A stretch of 37,711 bases of DNA from Rhodospirillaceae bacterium (GCA_019694335.1 JAIBCD010000029.1:1-37711), one strand, 5' to 3'; shown: positions 9,555 through 18,265, counted from the stretch's first letter. Program-made: numbers and translations. The notes: generated from the letters alone by a model not told the origin.

Positions 9555-10898
9555 TTACGCGAGGATCTCGCCGACTTCCTTGCTGGTGAGGTTGCTCTTG
9601 GTGCCCCACTGCGGCGTATTCACGCCCATGACCCTGAGCGCGGTGTAGCCGACGCGCGTGCCGGCGTCGCCCTTGAGGTCGATGTGCATGCCGGTCTTCA
9701 TCCGGCCGCCGGCGCGGCCGGCGGTGAACATGGGCATGCCGTCCAGGCTGTGGACGCGGGCATAGCCATGGTCGGTGGTGGCATAGATCAGCACGTTGTC
9801 GAGCACCGATCCGTCGCCTTCCCGAGCCTTGGCGAAGGCGTCGACGAAATAGGCCCAGGCCTCCATGTTGCGGCGGGTGAACCACGACACCGTCGGCTGA
9901 TAACCGAGCTTCTCGTCGACCGGTTCCTCGTGGGTACAGGTGTGGTGCGGCTTCTCGTAGCCGGCCTTGCTGGGATCGCCCGGGCGCGTGGTGTAGGCGA
10001 CGTTGAACACGCGGGTCTGGTCGCAGGCCACCGCCATGACCATGAGGTCGGTCATGATCTTATGGCGCTGCGTGAGCTGCTCGCTTTCCTTGCCGGGTGC
10101 CACGTCCTTCTTGGGATCGAGGCTGGCGGTATCGTGGCAGGCCGCGATCGGTTCCGGCTTGGTCAGGCGGCGCTCGAAATTGATCTCGAGCTGGCGCAGG
10201 CCGCCGAAATACTGGTCCAGGCGCTCGCGGTCTTCGGCGCCGACGGCCTGCTGCAGCTTTTTGACCTCGTCCATCACGCCCGAGAGCGCGCTTTTGCGCA
10301 CCATCAGGCGCGCGTCCGGCGCGAAGGTCGGCGCGTTCGGATCCTGGAAGTCCGGCCCGAACAGGCGGGTGTAGAAATTGAGCGGCGAGACCTCGGGCGC
10401 GTTGGGCGTGGTGCGGCTTTCGTAGGAATGCGTGCTCTTTTCCTCGCCGGTGCCGGTGACCGTCAGCGACTTGTAGCGCGTGGTGCGGCCGATCTCATTG
10501 GCGATGGTCACGTCGAGGGTTTCGCCGGGGATGTCGTTGGTGTCGCGCGGCGCCTGGCCGGTGGTCAGGATCACCCAACCCGAGTAGTGGCAGAGGTTTT
10601 CATAGGTGTCGCGGAAGGCCGTGGCATTGGTGAACAGGTTGATGTGCTTCTGGATCGGCGCCAGGGCGGCGATCTCTTCCGGCAGGTCGTAATTCAGCCC
10701 GGTTTTCTTGGGGACGAAGATCGCCTTCTGCATCCCAAGGCTCCAGGTCCAGGTTCCGAAGCGTACCGGCAGCGGTTTGCCGTCGGCCAGTGCCGTGCCG
10801 TTGCCGTTGAGGAAGCAGTTCAGCAGCGGCAACCCGACCGTGACCGCGCCTCCGTTGAGGATTCCGCGCAGCACACGACGCCGGTTGAATGCAGTCAT
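9555..10898 (-). CDS. DUF1552 protein with Tat signal, copy 1 (447 aa)
   Basis: The N-terminus carries a twin-arginine export signal: NRRRVLRG, then a moderately hydrophobic stretch ending near ALADGK. The mature part is a DUF1552 domain over its whole length. Family features include FGTWTWSLGM, PIQKHINLF, the central MVRKSALSGVMDEV with RERLDQYFGGLRQLE, ACDQTRVFN and the C-terminal TDHGYARVHSLDG. DUF1552 proteins are usually encoded beside DUF1592-type heme proteins in planctomycetes and some proteobacteria, and no biochemical role is established. The sequence resembles sulfatase/DUF1501-like proteins in that a late Asp-His lies before a glycine-rich stretch. It is a close paralogue of the product of 13005-14342 but is transcribed away from the heme lipoprotein gene, across a 372-bp control region. 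Confidence 0.88.
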   Translation of the reverse strand: MTAFNRRRVLRGILNGGAVTVGLPLLNCFLNGNGTALADGKPLPVRFGTWTWSLGMQKAIFVPKKTGLNYDLPEEIAALAPIQKHINLFTNATAFRDTYENLCHYSGWVILTTGQAPRDTNDIPGETLDVTIANEIGRTTRYKSLTVTGTGEEKSTHSYESRTTPNAPEVSPLNFYTRLFGPDFQDPNAPTFAPDARLMVRKSALSGVMDEVKKLQQAVGAEDRERLDQYFGGLRQLEINFERRLTKPEPIAACHDTASLDPKKDVAPGKESEQLTQRHKIMTDLMVMAVACDQTRVFNVAYTTRPGDPSKAGYEKPHHTCTHEEPVDEKLGYQPTVSWFTRRNMEAWAYFVDAFAKAREGDGSVLDNVLIYATTDHGYARVHSLDGMPMFTAGRAGGRMKTGMHIDLKGDAGTRVGYTALRVMGVNTPQWGTKSNLTSKEVGEILA

Positions 10899-11045
10899 GA
10901 CCTTGTATCTCCCTGTTGCGCCGGCCTCTCCCCGCCCCGAGGCAGCCTAGCCGGGCCGCATAGTGCGCTCTCCCGCGCGGGAACGCTAGATTTTCGGCGC
11001 TCCGCCGGCCCGCGGCCCCTCCGGACCGGCACAGCCAGGCAAGTG

Positions 11046-11064
11046 TAACCATCTGGCATGGTTA
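11046..11064. promoter_or_regulatory. Perfect 7-bp inverted repeat, possible operator
   Basis: TAACCAT (11046-11052) and ATGGTTA (11058-11064) are perfect reverse complements around CTGGC. The short arms, 19-bp overall length and position between divergent promoters fit a dimeric repressor site of TetR or GntR type. A T-rich run follows on the plus strand, but no plus-strand gene ends here, so a terminator is less likely. Confidence 0.5.
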
Positions 11065-11076
11065 TGTTTTATTGAT

Positions 11077-11117
11077 ATGGTCCGGCCCGCGACCGGTCGG
11101 GGCGCGTGCCGGACCAT
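11077..11117. promoter_or_regulatory. Perfect 10-bp inverted repeat, possible operator or attenuator
   Basis: ATGGTCCGGC (11077-11086) pairs perfectly with GCCGGACCAT (11108-11117). The 21-base interval contains a second small palindrome, GACCGGTC (11091-11098). It lies about 37 bases upstream of the TATAAT at 11154, where a regulator could contact polymerase. Confidence 0.45.
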
Positions 11118-11153
11118 GGGCGACGAGCGGATGAAGAACGAGTTTTTCTAAAC

Positions 11154-11159
11154 TATAAT
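11154..11159 (+). promoter_or_regulatory. Candidate -10 element for the heme lipoprotein operon
   Basis: TATAAT matches the sigma-70 -10 consensus exactly and sits in an AT-rich patch, TTTTTCTAAACTATAATG, inside GC-rich DNA. The expected -35 position (about 11131-11136, ATGAAG) does not match TTGACA, so an activator may be needed. The start codon used is 112 bases downstream. Confidence 0.45.
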
Positions 11160-11270
11160 GCACCGCGTTTTGTTTGCACCGCGGAATGGGATGCCATCTA
11201 ATTCCCTTCCGGAAACATGAACGCTGCCACGCCGGCAAAGTATGCAGGCAAAATTTCAGGTGAGCCGACT

Positions 11271-12974
11271 GTGAAGTGTTTGCGTCCCACCCCTTATGCC
11301 GCTCTCGCCGGCCTCCTGATCGCGGGCTGCAGCGCGCCCGCCCCCCACACCGGCACCGCCGCCAAAGGCACCGCCGACGCCGGCCAATCGTCGCCCGCCA
11401 GCCGCCGCCTGATCACCGAGGAGCAATATCTCAACACCATTGCCCACATGTTCGGGCCGGACATCGAGGTGATTGCCCAATTCGCGCCGATGCAACGTAC
11501 CGACGGCCTGCTGGGCGTGGGCGCGACGCAAGCCGGCGTTCCGGCCGGACAGATGGTGAAATTCCAGCGCGCCGCGCGCCAGGTGGCCGCGCAGGTCGTC
11601 AGCAGCGGCAATGTCGCGTTGCACATCCCATCGCGTCAGGATGCACTGATCCCCTGCAAGCCGGCTGACGCCACCGCGGCGGACGACGCATGCGCGCGCA
11701 TGTTCCTGGCCGGCACCGCGCGCCTGCTCTACCGCCGGCCGGTCGCGCAGGAGCGCGTGGATCAGTTCGTCGCGGAAGCCGCGAAGGCGGCGACGCTCTC
11801 GCACAATTTCTATACCGGCCTGGGGATGGTGCTCGAGGGCATGCTGCTGAGCCCGGACGTGCTGTTCATCACCGACCGGACCGAGCCGGACCCCGCCCGC
11901 CCCGGCCAGCTGCGCCTCGATGCATACTCCTACGCGTCGCGCCTTAGTTTGTTGCTGTGGAATTCCTTCCCCGACGACCGCGTCCTGAAGGCCGCCGAGA
12001 GCGGTGAACTGGCCACCGCCAAGGGCCGCAAGCGGGTTGTCGAGATGATGCTGGCCAGCCCGCGGCTCGAAGAAGGCATGCGCGCGTTCTTCGACGACAT
12101 GCTCGCCTTCGATTCGTTCGCGAGCCTGTCGAAGGACCCCGCGGCCTATCCGGGAGAAACCGGCATCACACTGACGGCGGCGCGCGAGCAGACCCTGCGC
12201 ACGATCTACTACCTGCTGGTGACCAAGAACCTGGATTACCGCGACCTGTTCACCTCGCGCACGATGCTCATGTCGCCCATCCTGGGCACCGTGTACGGCG
12301 TCCCGACCGCGCCGGGCTGGCAACCGTACACCTTCCCCGCGGACAGCCCGCGCGTGGGCCTGCTCACGCAGATCAGCTTCCTCGCGGTCAATGCGCATCC
12401 GGCGCGCAGTTCCGCCACGCGCCGCGGCAAGGCGCTGCGTGAACTGCTGCTGTGCCAGCACGTACCGCTGCCGCCGCCGAACGTGGATTTCTCCGCCCTC
12501 GAGGATCCGAACTCCGCGGCGAAAACCGCCCGCGACCGCCTGGACGTTCACCGCAAGAACCCGGTGTGCGCGGGCTGCCATCGCATCACCGACCCGATCG
12601 GCCTGGCGCTCGAGAACTTCGACGGCGCGGGCCAGTACCGCGCGGCCGAAAAGGGTGTCGCGATCGACGCCAGCGGCAGCCTCGACGGCCAGGCCTTCCG
12701 CGACCCGGCCGGGCTGGGCCAGGCGCTGCACGATCATCCGTCGTTGCCGTCCTGCCTGGTGCGGCGGGCCTATGGCTACGCCATCGGATCGCCCCTGAAG
12801 GAAAGCGATACGGAGATCCTCGCCCAGTTCACCCAGCAGTTTGCCGCGAGCGGGTATCGCTTCCGGGATCTGCTGCAGACGATCGCGCTCAGCCCGGCGT
12901 TCTACCAGGTGACCCCGGCCGCGCGCGCAACCACCAAAGAAGCAAACGCCAAGACCCAATCGCCCGCGGAATAA
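11271..12974 (+). CDS. c-type heme lipoprotein of the DUF1587/1595/1592/1588/1585 family (567 aa)
   Basis: Domains follow the family order: DUF1587-like segment with [18 protein letters not shown]1595 with RLLYRRPV and [11 protein letters not shown]1592 starting [24 protein letters not shown]1588 with [16 protein letters not shown] and the heme site CAGCH (Cys433, Cys436, His437), then DUF1585 with the late [20 protein letters not shown] single heme attached to CxxCH implies electron transfer. No enzyme activity is established for the family. The GTG start at 11271 was chosen over the ATG at 11217. It follows AGGTGAG at six bases and yields a compact lipoprotein signal with lipobox IAGC (Cys20), so the protein is probably anchored in the envelope. 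It heads an operon with DUF1552 copy 2, the PF03640-like protein and a secreted orphan. Confidence 0.88.
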   Translation: MKCLRPTPYAALAGLLIAGCSAPAPHTGTAAKGTADAGQSSPASRRLITEEQYLNTIAHMFGPDIEVIAQFAPMQRTDGLLGVGATQAGVPAGQMVKFQRAARQVAAQVVSSGNVALHIPSRQDALIPCKPADATAADDACARMFLAGTARLLYRRPVAQERVDQFVAEAAKAATLSHNFYTGLGMVLEGMLLSPDVLFITDRTEPDPARPGQLRLDAYSYASRLSLLLWNSFPDDRVLKAAESGELATAKGRKRVVEMMLASPRLEEGMRAFFDDMLAFDSFASLSKDPAAYPGETGITLTAAREQTLRTIYYLLVTKNLDYRDLFTSRTMLMSPILGTVYGVPTAPGWQPYTFPADSPRVGLLTQISFLAVNAHPARSSATRRGKALRELLLCQHVPLPPPNVDFSALEDPNSAAKTARDRLDVHRKNPVCAGCHRITDPIGLALENFDGAGQYRAAEKGVAIDASGSLDGQAFRDPAGLGQALHDHPSLPSCLVRRAYGYAIGSPLKESDTEILAQFTQQFAASGYRFRDLLQTIALSPAFYQVTPAARATTKEANAKTQSPAE

Positions 12975-13004
12975 GCGCCCGCGCGCAGTGCAGGAGTGTT
13001 CGCC

Positions 13005-14342
13005 ATGAAGCATGTAAACCGGCGCCGCGTTCTCAAGGGGATGCTGGATGGAACCGCGGTAACGCTCGCGCTTCCGCTCCTGAACCTGTTCCTGAACGGG
13101 AACGGCAACGCGCTGGCGAACGGCGAGCAGATCCCCTTGCGCTTCGGCACCTGGATCTGGGGCCTGGGCATGAACGACGTGATCTTCACGCCGAAGAAGA
13201 CCGGCGCCAATTTCGACCTGCCCGAGGAAATCGCCTCGCTCGCCCCGGTGCAGAAGCACATCAACCTGTTCACGCGTTTCAACACGTTCAAGGACGCGGC
13301 CCCGCTGATGTGCCACCACACCGGCTGGGTGATCCTGCGCACCGGCATGGCGCCCTCGCTGCAACAGGTGCGCCCCGGCGAGACCATCGACGTCACGGTC
13401 GCCAAGAAGATCGGCAGCACCACGCGCTTCCCGATCATCAGCGCGACCGCCACGGGCGACGTGCGGCACAGCTATAGTTACGAGAGCGAGAACTCGGTCA
13501 ATGCGCCGGAATTCTCGCCGGTCGGCTTCTACCGCAACCTGTTCGGCGCGGACTACCAGGATCCGAACGCGGCCGAGTTCAAGCCCGACACCAATGTCAT
13601 GGTGCGCAAGAGCGTGCTGTCGGGCGTTCTCGACGAAACCAAGTCCCTCCAGCGCGCCGCGGGCGCCGAAGACCGGGCGCGGCTGGACGAATACTTCTCC
13701 AGCCTGCGCGATCTCGAGCGCCAATTCGACCTCCAGCTCACCAAACCCGAGCCGCGCGCCGCCTGCACCAAGGTCGCCGAAATCAAGAGCGAACCGTCGG
13801 CGGGTATCGATACCGTCCAGGTGGCGCAACGCCACAAGGTGATGACCCAACTGATGGCGATGGCGCTGGCCTGCGACCAGACCCGCGTCTTCAACATGTC
13901 CTATGCGGGCGAAACCGCCGCGACAACCAAGGCTGGCTACGACAAACCGCACCACACCGCCACGCACGAGGAAGTGACCGACCCCATCCTGGGCTATCAG
14001 CCGGAAGTGTCGTGGTACACGCGGCGCGCCATGGAATCCTGGGGCGAGTTCGTGTCGATCCTGGCCAGCGTCAAGGAAGGCGACGGCACGCTCCTCGACC
14101 ACAGCCTGGTTTACGCGATGTCGGACATCTCCTACGCCAAGATCCACTCGCTCGATAACATCCCGATGTTCACCGCCGGAACCGCGGGCGGGCGCATCAA
14201 GACCGGCCTGCATCTTCAGGGCAACGGCGACCCGGGCACGCGCCTCGGCTATACGCTGATGAAAGTGCTGGGCCTGGACATCCCGTCGTGGGGCACGCTC
14301 AGCAACACCACGTCGAAGGAAATCTCCGAGATTCTGGTATAG
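13005..14342 (+). CDS. DUF1552 protein with Tat signal, copy 2 (445 aa)
   Basis: The N-terminus MKHVNRRRVLKG with a following hydrophobic stretch is a twin-arginine signal, so the protein is exported folded and may carry a cofactor or partner. The remainder is one DUF1552 domain. It aligns end to end by eye with copy 1 at 9555-10898, sharing for example RRRVL, FLNGNG, KKTG, LPEEIA, QKHINLFT, MVRKS, ACDQTRVFN, MFTAG and TSKE, and both end in EIL plus one residue. The ATG at 13005 follows AGGAG at eight bases, which fixes the start. The gene lies 30 bases after the heme lipoprotein gene, the usual neighbour of DUF1552, so the two products probably act together in the periplasm. Function unknown. 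Confidence 0.88.
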   Translation: MKHVNRRRVLKGMLDGTAVTLALPLLNLFLNGNGNALANGEQIPLRFGTWIWGLGMNDVIFTPKKTGANFDLPEEIASLAPVQKHINLFTRFNTFKDAAPLMCHHTGWVILRTGMAPSLQQVRPGETIDVTVAKKIGSTTRFPIISATATGDVRHSYSYESENSVNAPEFSPVGFYRNLFGADYQDPNAAEFKPDTNVMVRKSVLSGVLDETKSLQRAAGAEDRARLDEYFSSLRDLERQFDLQLTKPEPRAACTKVAEIKSEPSAGIDTVQVAQRHKVMTQLMAMALACDQTRVFNMSYAGETAATTKAGYDKPHHTATHEEVTDPILGYQPEVSWYTRRAMESWGEFVSILASVKEGDGTLLDHSLVYAMSDISYAKIHSLDNIPMFTAGTAGGRIKTGLHLQGNGDPGTRLGYTLMKVLGLDIPSWGTLSNTTSKEISEILV

Positions 14343-14353
14343 GGGACGCGTCC

Positions 14354-15754
14354 ATGCGCCTTCAAACGCTCCTGGTGACCGCCGCCCTGATGCCGCTCGG
14401 CTGGCAATGCCTGGCGGCGAGCCCGCGCGCCACCGAGGACTACGTACGCGTGCCGATGCCGGCGGGCGTGCAAGTCATCAACACCGAGCTGGAAGGCAAC
14501 GTGTTCGCGGACGCCAACGGACATACGCTTTACAACTGGCCCCTGAAGCCGATGCGCGTGGGCGAAGCGGGCGATCCGGCGAACAAGACCAATTGCACCA
14601 ATCAGGTTCTGCGCGAGGAAGGCGGCCATATGAGTCCCTATCCGCCGGGGCTGTTGCTGCCCGACCTGGATACCCGGCTCAGCTGCGCGCAGATGTGGCC
14701 GCCCCTGCTCGCCGACAAGGATGCGAAGCCCGTCGGCAACTGGACCATCGTGGCGCGGGATGACGGCACCCGGCAGTGGGCTTACGCCCAGCAGCCGCTC
14801 TATACGTTCAAATACGACCGCATGCCGGGCGACACCATCGGCGGCACCAAGCGCGACATGAAGCCCGGCGTGAGCGCGCGCCCCGCCGTGCGCAATCCGG
14901 TCGGTCCGCCGCCGAACACCCCGCCGGGCTTCGACGTGCTGTCGACCGTCAACGGCCGCTTGCTCGTGGGAGCCAACACCGCGCTCCGGCCGGCGCTTTA
15001 TACCTTCGACAAGGACACCGCCACCAAAACGGCCTGCACCAGCGAGGACTGCCTGCGCGAATGGAAGCCCGTGCTGGCCCCGGAACTCGCGCGGCCGACC
15101 TCGAAGGAGTGGGCGCTGATGGAGCGGTCACCCGGCGTGCGCCAGTGGGTTTTCCGCGGCAAGCCGCTCTATACCCATATCCCCGATCTGCCGTTCCGCG
15201 GGCATGGCATGAGCCTCGACGGCAGCGACGTGCCGGGCTGGCGGCCGGTTTACACTCAAACCACTCCCGAACCTCCCGGCGAACTGAAGCGTCAGGCGAC
15301 CATCGGCGGCGATGTCCTCGCCGACGGGCGCGGGCGCACGATCTATATCTACTTCTGCCAGGACGACGCCGACGACCAGTTGACCTGCGATCATCCCGAA
15401 ACCAGCCAGGTGACGCGCCTCGCGCTGTGCGGCGCCGGCGATGCCGCGCGGTGCCTCAAACGCTTCCCACTGGTCCTCGCGTCCGCGGGCGCCCAAAGCA
15501 CCAGCCGCGCCTGGAGCGTGCGGGACTACAATCCGATGACCGGACGGTTCGCCCAACCGGGCGACAAGGGCGCGGTGCGGATCTGGACCTATCGCGACCG
15601 GCCGCTTTACACGTTCGACGGCGATCCGCCGCCGAAGGTCGGCGACCGCGAACCCGGCGATGTCGAAGCCGATGGCCTCGGCCAATGGCACGGACAGCGC
15701 GACGGCTACTTCGCGTTCTGGCTCAGAGACGATTTCTACGGCCGCAACAATTGA
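14354..15754 (+). CDS. Secreted protein with three PF03640-like (Lipoprotein_15) modules (466 aa)
   Basis: A signal peptide of about 22 residues (MRLQTLLVTAALMPLGWQCLAA) is followed by three modules at about 49-160, 202-285 and 319-431. Each opens with a Gly-rich strand and (T/A)(L/I)Y, has a pair of cysteines (81/111, 228/233, 359/367) before a (W/F)xPxLA-like segment, and closes with W-x-(Y/F)-x-x-x-P-L-Y-T. This is the pattern of the secreted repeat family PF03640, whose role is unknown. The cysteine pairs suggest disulfides and therefore a periplasmic or surface site. The ATG at 14354 has AGGGGA overlapping the preceding stop, so translation is coupled to DUF1552 copy 2. A partner or electron-transfer role with the heme protein is possible but is inference. 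Confidence 0.75.
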   Translation: MRLQTLLVTAALMPLGWQCLAASPRATEDYVRVPMPAGVQVINTELEGNVFADANGHTLYNWPLKPMRVGEAGDPANKTNCTNQVLREEGGHMSPYPPGLLLPDLDTRLSCAQMWPPLLADKDAKPVGNWTIVARDDGTRQWAYAQQPLYTFKYDRMPGDTIGGTKRDMKPGVSARPAVRNPVGPPPNTPPGFDVLSTVNGRLLVGANTALRPALYTFDKDTATKTACTSEDCLREWKPVLAPELARPTSKEWALMERSPGVRQWVFRGKPLYTHIPDLPFRGHGMSLDGSDVPGWRPVYTQTTPEPPGELKRQATIGGDVLADGRGRTIYIYFCQDDADDQLTCDHPETSQVTRLALCGAGDAARCLKRFPLVLASAGAQSTSRAWSVRDYNPMTGRFAQPGDKGAVRIWTYRDRPLYTFDGDPPPKVGDREPGDVEADGLGQWHGQRDGYFAFWLRDDFYGRNN

Positions 15755-15768
15755 CGGAGGACAGTTCC

Positions 15769-16887
15769 ATGGCACGCATCAAGACATCGCTCCTGTTCGC
15801 CGCCGCCGCTCTGGCCGCCGCGCCCATCGCCTCTCACGCCGCCGAATCCCCGCTGAAGGACGGCACCATCGGCTACATCATCACCGACCTGCATTGGGCG
15901 GGATATAAGACCCCCGATGCGAAAGCGGAATGCCCGGGCGGCAAGGTCAATCCCTGGGGCCCGCGCGAGCAGTTCAAGGCACTCTACCCCGATGACGGCA
16001 AGCGCACGGTCGAGGGCACGCACCTCGCCTTCGAGATCGGCTCGTGGTTCCCCGATGCCGACACCCCGGACCGTTTTCCGTTCTATGAGGCCCAGGGCAA
16101 ATATTCGGCCGGCTTGAATCTCGACGGCAAGGTCGGACCCAACGATTTCACCAGCCCCGACGGCGAACCCGGCATCGACAACCAGCTGTTCCGTTCCATC
16201 GGTTGCGTCGAGAACTACCGTCCGCCGGAAGGCACGACCACCTTCTACGCCAACAAGGCGATCATGGAAGAGCGCTATAACCGGATGCTGATCGAGCTCA
16301 CCGGAGTCGAGAATCTCAGCAACGACAGCGACGTCACTGTCACCATGTACCGCGGGCTCGACGAACTGGTGGCCGACGCCACCGGCGACCGCTACGTCTC
16401 CGGCACCACCATGCGCATCGACGCCAAGTGGGGCAATAAGTTCGTCCAGAAGTTCAAGGGCAAGATCGTCGATGGCACGCTCATCACCGAGCCGGTGGCC
16501 TTTGGGCAGATCCCGTGGTCTTCCTTCTCGCTGCCCACCACCCAGAAGTTCCACGACATGCGGTTCCAGCTGCGCCTGCGGCCCGAGTCCGCGGTCGGCT
16601 ACATCGGCGGCTATGTCGATGTGGAGAACTGGTACTGGCAGACCATGAAGTCGGAATCGACCCACCACCAGAGCAACGGCCAGACGACCCTGAACTCGCT
16701 GTACAAGGTTCTGCGGAAAAACGCCGACGCCTATCCCGATCCGGTCACGGGCCGCAACACCGCGATTTCCGGGTCGCTCGAAGCCAAGTTCGTGCAGACG
16801 TTCATCGTCCACCCGCCCACGGACAATAAGGTCGCATCGGCGGCGACAACCACGCCCGCTTCGTCCCAGGCGCGTCACGAGCGCTAG
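15769..16887 (+). CDS. Secreted protein of unknown function (372 aa)
   Basis: I do not recognise a family. A typical Sec signal peptide ends at about residue 24 (APIASHA). The mature protein has no membrane helix. It begins with strands that include YIITDLHWAGY, has a lone Cys pair at about 46 and 144, and shows a beta-rich body with many Asp, Gly and aromatic residues. The C-terminus after FVQTFIVHPP is a low-complexity Ala/Thr/Ser tail. The ATG is set by GGAGG at 15756-15760, 14 bases after the PF03640-like gene, so it is the last gene of the heme lipoprotein operon. It is therefore probably a partner in whatever that envelope system does. Confidence 0.7.
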   Translation: MARIKTSLLFAAAALAAAPIASHAAESPLKDGTIGYIITDLHWAGYKTPDAKAECPGGKVNPWGPREQFKALYPDDGKRTVEGTHLAFEIGSWFPDADTPDRFPFYEAQGKYSAGLNLDGKVGPNDFTSPDGEPGIDNQLFRSIGCVENYRPPEGTTTFYANKAIMEERYNRMLIELTGVENLSNDSDVTVTMYRGLDELVADATGDRYVSGTTMRIDAKWGNKFVQKFKGKIVDGTLITEPVAFGQIPWSSFSLPTTQKFHDMRFQLRLRPESAVGYIGGYVDVENWYWQTMKSESTHHQSNGQTTLNSLYKVLRKNADAYPDPVTGRNTAISGSLEAKFVQTFIVHPPTDNKVASAATTTPASSQARHER

Positions 16888-16934
16888 AGAAGCGACGGGG
16901 CCGGCGGCCGGGCCGCTCCGTCCGCCTTGATCCT

Positions 16935-16972
16935 GATCGCGGCTGATGGGGGTCGCGAACCTGGCCGCGATC
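16935..16972. other. Weak dyad in the convergent gap 16888-17016
   Basis: GATCGCGG (16935-16942) and CCGCGATC (16965-16972) can pair around a 22-base loop between two convergent genes, where a shared terminator would be expected. No T-tract follows on either strand, so an intrinsic terminator is not supported. Confidence 0.25.
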
Positions 16973-17016
16973 CTGCGGGCGGAGAGATCCCGCGCCCAAA
17001 ACCAGCCTCGGCGGCT

Positions 17017-17466
17017 TTAGCGGAAGCCGGCCTTGTCCGGGCCGCTCACGGGAAAGCGCCCGCCGAACGGTGTCGCCGGCAGCCAGGGCGTTATCACAAG
17101 GGGCGCGTCGAAGACGGCGATTTCGCCGGGCCCCGTGATCGCGACTTCCTCGAGCGCGGCGTGCAGCTCGATCCCGGCCACGTTCACCCGTTCGTAAATC
17201 TTCGCGCGCGCCGCGCGCTGACGCGGCAGCATGAATTGGCTGAACAGCACGATGCCGCGCAGTGCCGGCGCCTCCTCCAACACCGCGTTCAACATCATGA
17301 AACTGCCCAGGATGGAGCCCTCGGTGGCGCTCAGCAGGTAGGGCAGGCCCTTGCGCTTGCAGTAATCGCGCACCACCAGGTTCTGGACTTTGTGGGGGTA
17401 GACCGTGCCGTTCACCGGTTGGCTGGTGATATAGCCGCGGTAGCCCCGCGCGTCGGGCTCATGCAT
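17017..17466 (-). CDS. Sporadic carbohydrate cluster protein, LIC12192 family (149 aa)
   Basis: The sequence GYRGYITSQPVNG near the start, then QNLVVRDYCKRKGLPYLLSATE and LRGIVLFSQFMLP, is the signature I know from TIGR04323. That family is named after Leptospira LIC12192 and is found in patchily distributed sugar-biosynthesis loci. Its biochemical role is unknown. No signal peptide or membrane segment is visible, so it is cytoplasmic. The start ATG overlaps the end of the oxygenase gene by eight bases (ATGCATGA), with no ribosome site of its own, so translation is probably coupled. The C-terminal 30 residues (VFDAPLVITPWLP...) are Pro/Gly-rich and may be an extension. The partner gene and the divergent aminotransferase operon place it in glycan synthesis. 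Confidence 0.85.
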   Translation of the reverse strand: MHEPDARGYRGYITSQPVNGTVYPHKVQNLVVRDYCKRKGLPYLLSATEGSILGSFMMLNAVLEEAPALRGIVLFSQFMLPRQRAARAKIYERVNVAGIELHAALEEVAITGPGEIAVFDAPLVITPWLPATPFGGRFPVSGPDKAGFR

Positions 17467-18265
17467 GCGGCAGCACCGGCATGTCGAACGACAGACCGAC
17501 CTGCGAGGCCGGCTTGATCTCGACCGGCGTGAAATAGTCGCCGAGCCTCTTGTTGGCATAGGGCGTGAACAGTCCCTTGAAGCGCATGTTGAAGCTCCAG
17601 CGCGTGGTGGCTTCGCGGTTGACGCGGTTGCCGTGCATGACCGTGGGCGTGAACAACAATACGTTGCCGTAATCGATATCGACCCAGGTCAGCTCCGGTT
17701 CCACCGCCTTGAACAGGCCTTCGATGCTCTGGCTTTCGAATTCATTCAGCCGGGCACGCCACTTGCGGTCGTTTTCAGGCGGCAGCAGGAACATGGTTTT
17801 GGTGCGCCGGCAGTCCACCAGCGGAATCCACAACACCACCTCGAACGGCGAGCATTCGGACCCCCAGGTGTCGGAGTGGAGCGGCAAGAGCGAGCTGTCG
17901 TCCTGGGGCAATTGGACGCTGAGCCCGATACTGCGTTGCATGGCCAGCTCGTTGCCGACAATGGCCTCGATCATGCGCCGCCCGCAGGCCAGATAGGCCG
18001 GCCGGAACGCCGGATCGGCCAGCAGGGCCTCCAGCACGGCGAGGCGCAAGGCATTGAGGCCGGACACCCGCACCCGCTCGTGAATGGTATCCAGGAATTG
18101 GCCTATATCCGCCGGCAGGGCGGTTTCCAGCACCCGCGCGGCGGCTTGGGCCGTCGCCAGGCGCAAGCTGTCCAAGGCCGCCCGATCCTCGGCCGGAAAA
18201 ACCACATACCCCGCATCCAGAAAGCGCGCGCCGGCCGTGTCCACGTTCCCGCTCAATCCCGTCAT
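17459..18265 (-). CDS. Sporadic carbohydrate cluster 2OG-Fe(II) oxygenase (268 aa)
   Basis: The protein matches the pattern of TIGR04324, the oxygenase that accompanies LIC12192-family proteins. The iron ligands are His130 and Asp132 (LPLHSDTWGS) and His211 (VMHGNRVN). Arg222 in TTRWSFNMRFK is placed to hold 2-oxoglutarate. FEVVLWIPLVDC and LFTPYANKRLGDYF are also characteristic. The likely reaction is hydroxylation or oxidation of a sugar or nucleotide-sugar in the cytoplasm, by inference from the neighbourhood. An in-frame GTG at 18298 is a possible earlier start. The ATG at 18265 was preferred, with AGGAC just before it, but spacing is short. It is the first gene of a two-gene minus-strand operon and diverges from the E1/aminotransferase operon. 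Confidence 0.85.
   Translation of the reverse strand: MTGLSGNVDTAGARFLDAGYVVFPAEDRAALDSLRLATAQAAARVLETALPADIGQFLDTIHERVRVSGLNALRLAVLEALLADPAFRPAYLACGRRMIEAIVGNELAMQRSIGLSVQLPQDDSSLLPLHSDTWGSECSPFEVVLWIPLVDCRRTKTMFLLPPENDRKWRARLNEFESQSIEGLFKAVEPELTWVDIDYGNVLLFTPTVMHGNRVNREATTRWSFNMRFKGLFTPYANKRLGDYFTPVEIKPASQVGLSFDMPVLPHA

Larger units (their letters stand above)
10899..11270. promoter_or_regulatory. 372-bp divergent control region
   Basis: This is the only gap above 300 bases. It lies between the starts of the DUF1552 copy 1 gene (minus) and the heme lipoprotein gene (plus). The half near 10920-11040 is GC-rich without visible structure. The half from 11041 holds two inverted repeats (11046-11064 and 11077-11117), a TATAAT hexamer at 11154-11159 in an AT-rich stretch and, at the end, the ribosome site AGGTGAG (11258-11264). 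No open frame with a credible ribosome site was seen inside it. Confidence 0.6.

Noticed and set aside
11217-11270. ATG at 11217 as the start of the heme lipoprotein
   Set aside because: It adds 18 residues that are not part of a signal peptide and lacks a good ribosome site, while GTG at 11271 has AGGTGAG and gives a lipobox.
11256-14213. A 985-codon open frame on the minus strand opposite the heme lipoprotein and DUF1552 genes
   Set aside because: It lies opposite two well-matched real genes and its protein is a low-complexity mix of His, Arg, Gly and Ala typical of antisense in GC-rich codon use; no ribosome site or family fits.
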